This document shows, one piece after another, positions 62,726-64,000 of a stretch of 64,000 nucleotides of DNA. The notes beneath the pieces were generated by a model. That model was not told the origin of the DNA. It ran no database searches and saw nothing but the letters and a program-made list of their open reading frames with translations. The DNA comes from Spirosoma agri (GTDB lineage Bacteria; Bacteroidota; Bacteroidia; Cytophagales; Spirosomataceae): positions 3,224,001 to 3,288,000 of the forward strand of contig NZ_JAAGNZ010000001.1 of the NCBI RefSeq assembly GCF_010747415.1, written 5' to 3'. The first letter of the stretch is position 1. Each line of letters begins with the position of its first letter. Made by a program: the position numbers and the translations under genes.

Positions 62726-62752
62726 TTGACAGTAAGCATCAATTTACCTTTG
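62726..62752 (+). promoter_or_regulatory. Consensus Bacteroidota promoter
   Basis: TTG at 62726-62728 (-33) and TACCTTTG at 62745-62752, a perfect TAnnTTTG -7 box, spacer 16. A hairpin CTGTCC / GGACAG (62754-62770) follows at once. Confidence 0.55.
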
Positions 62753-62785
62753 TCTGTCCCCGAAGGACAGAGATGAAAACAAAAA

Positions 62786-62950
62786 ATGAAAATAAAACGA
62801 AGAAGGCGAAGCTACGAGCTTCGCCCCCTCAGAAGCCGCCCTTCTGAGACGCCTTCCCGTAAGAATCGGAACCCGATCGACCTTGGACAGTTAGTAGGGT
62901 ACGCGATTCAAATTCTGATCGTCTTTTTGGAGTATTGGTTAAACCACTAA
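62786..62950 (+). CDS. 54-residue basic membrane peptide
   Basis: The first 32 residues are very basic (MKIKRRRRSYELRPLRSR) and the C-terminal part is one hydrophobic helix (VGYAIQILIVFLEYWL). It lies between a consensus promoter and a strong terminator. An alternative ATG at 62773 opens a different 24-codon frame with a better ribosome site (AGGACAG). The mRNA has hairpins at 62754-62770, 62805-62825 and 62831-62845. Could be a small membrane-active protein or the message of a structured RNA. Confidence 0.5.
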   Translation: MKIKRRRRSYELRPLRSRPSETPSRKNRNPIDLGQLVGYAIQILIVFLEYWLNH

Positions 62951-62971
62951 CTCATCAGGACAACCCTTGTT

Positions 62972-63016
62972 AAAGTAACGAAGTGGTATTCCAGTACTAC
63001 TTCGTTACTTTTTCTC
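62972..63016 (+). terminator. Strong Rho-independent terminator
   Basis: Perfect 13-bp arms, AAAGTAACGAAGT and ACTTCGTTACTTT, with a 14-nt loop and a T-rich tail, 21 nt after the stop at 62950. Confidence 0.85.
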
Positions 63017-63201
63017 TTTCCAACTTATTACAAAGTACACCAATCTATCTTGAACTAGCAAATCTGCATTTTAAGCCATCATTCAGGACTATGGCCTTTT
63101 GAGGCACTGGTCGCATGAAATTCTAACAGTCTAAACCAAGACGATCCTATTAGAAAACTACGCATATAATTTGTTGTAGTATCGTCATGATTAATAATTT
63201 T

Positions 63202-63411
63202 TTATTCCAAGGTGAAAGGTGAGTTAGGAGCTTCTTTGGCCAGTTCTAATTCATCAACTGGCAACCATGCTGGTTCTGCTTCGAAAGGGTTAGAAACTTG
63301 AGCCATTTTGCCATCATCGCTCATATTAACTACCTCCCCTTGCAGCTGTACACTTCCTCTTACTCCAAATGTTGGATGCTTAACTTTAGCGCCCTCTGTA
63401 ATTAATCCCAT
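63202..63411 (-). CDS. Small protein of unknown function
   Basis: 69 residues, beta-rich pattern (EGAKVKHPTFGVRGSVQLQGEV in two parts, AQVSNPF, AWLPVDELELA), like a small SH3/KOW-type barrel. No family recognised. The only minus-strand gene in the right end; leaderless or weak ribosome site. Confidence 0.5.
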   Translation of the reverse strand: MGLITEGAKVKHPTFGVRGSVQLQGEVVNMSDDGKMAQVSNPFEAEPAWLPVDELELAKEAPNSPFTLE

Positions 63412-63705
63412 GTTTACTCGATTTTAAATTAGACCTAACAGGTTTAGTAAAGAAAGAAGCCACCAATTCTTACTACAACTTCGCTAATTTAGGGAAAATT
63501 AATATCCGGAAATTTGTCTAACTTTATCAGACAACTATCTTTCATTGGCATACATGACTTCTGATTCAACCGCACCCTTAACGATTCAGCTAGGAGCCGC
63601 TTGAATTAGTATCGTCTTCTCAACCGTTAAGCTGGTGAGTAATAACAAAAACAAACCTTAAATATTTTATCTGATCTTTAAAGAGAACAACCCTACACGT
63701 AGCTA

Positions 63706-63990
63706 ATGGAAAGCGGAATTGACTACATGGTCTATACTGGAGATGATTTCGACATCCTATCGAAATCAATCCCGGAAAATAGTTTCGAGAAAATTTATAC
63801 ATATAGTCTTGAAGAGGTTCTAAATGATATGGGAAGACAATCTTCAGACATTTCAGATAACAACATGTGGGAGACTATAGCTAAAGCTCCTAATGAGACC
63901 GATAGCAGTTTGAGCAAAGCATTTAAAATAGAGGTATCATTTGATCCATTAAGAGGCGAAATGGAAGTTCGCTACCATTTGCCACTTTAG
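63706..63990 (+). CDS. Small acidic protein of unknown function
   Basis: 94 residues, acidic, alpha/beta (DYMVYTGDDFDILSKSIPEN; FKIEVSFDPLRGEMEVRYHL). No family recognised. Complete in the window, ending ten bases before its edge. Confidence 0.5.
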   Translation: MESGIDYMVYTGDDFDILSKSIPENSFEKIYTYSLEEVLNDMGRQSSDISDNNMWETIAKAPNETDSSLSKAFKIEVSFDPLRGEMEVRYHLPL

Positions 63991-64000
63991 TGAATATTCA

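Noticed and set aside
1..64000. Insertion sequences or transposases
   Set aside because: No transposase motif, IS-like terminal repeats or target duplications were recognised on either strand.

Overview
The window reads as chromosome of a member of the Bacteroidota, most likely the Cytophagales and perhaps a Spirosoma-like genus. The grounds are a SusC/SusD pair with an ECF sigma and FecR anti-sigma, a type IX secretion (T9SS) C-terminal sorting domain, LacI regulators, a REC-CRP fusion, scarce Shine-Dalgarno sites, TTTG/TAnnTTTG-like promoters and roughly 50% GC. The genus is inference.

Layout. (1) 0-11 kb: the 3' end of a GH63-type glucosidase, two small exported proteins, a polysaccharide-type glycan locus (two inverted GT4 paralogues, an MsbA-like ABC exporter, a third GT4) and a large MscS-family channel. 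(2) 11.4-34.7 kb: a pectin utilisation region. A LacI regulator diverges from uxaB-uxaA (tagaturonate to altronate to KDG), followed by a DUF1593 protein and an esterase. On the opposite strand lies one long locus in transcription order ECF sigma, FecR, SusC, SusD, GH28 polygalacturonase, CE12 acetylesterase, CE8 pectin methylesterase, GH43, GH105 and a beta-propeller protein. A second LacI gene closes the region. Esterases strip methyl and acetyl groups, GH28 and GH105 release galacturonate residues, SusCD imports, UxaBA feeds the Ashwell route. A 24-bp palindrome-like site occurs in almost identical form beside the first LacI gene and upstream of the sigma gene, which links the two arms. (3) 35-48 kb: ordinary core and accessory genes: small unknowns, SemiSWEET, fatty acid desaturase, MFS transporter, hybrid-PAS histidine kinase with REC-CRP regulator, TlpA-like thioredoxin, porin-like barrel, FG-GAP/T9SS protein. 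(4) 48.3-64 kb: tRNA-Ser(GGA), two helically phased short-repeat arrays, then a prophage or phage-derived island. Its leftward part is an AT-rich cassette of unknown genes (two paralogues, DUF4236, DUF2806) ending in an S24-type repressor; its rightward part is a tightly overlapping early operon (Cro-like, YopX, ASCH-like, replication protein, DnaB helicase) and terminase small and large subunits. After the terminase comes a terminator and only small isolated genes, with no portal, capsid or integrase visible before the window ends.

The parts most worth a second look are the phased repeats next to the tRNA, the AT-rich unknown cassette, the compact structured transcription unit at 62.7-63.0 kb, and the duplicated operator in the pectin region.
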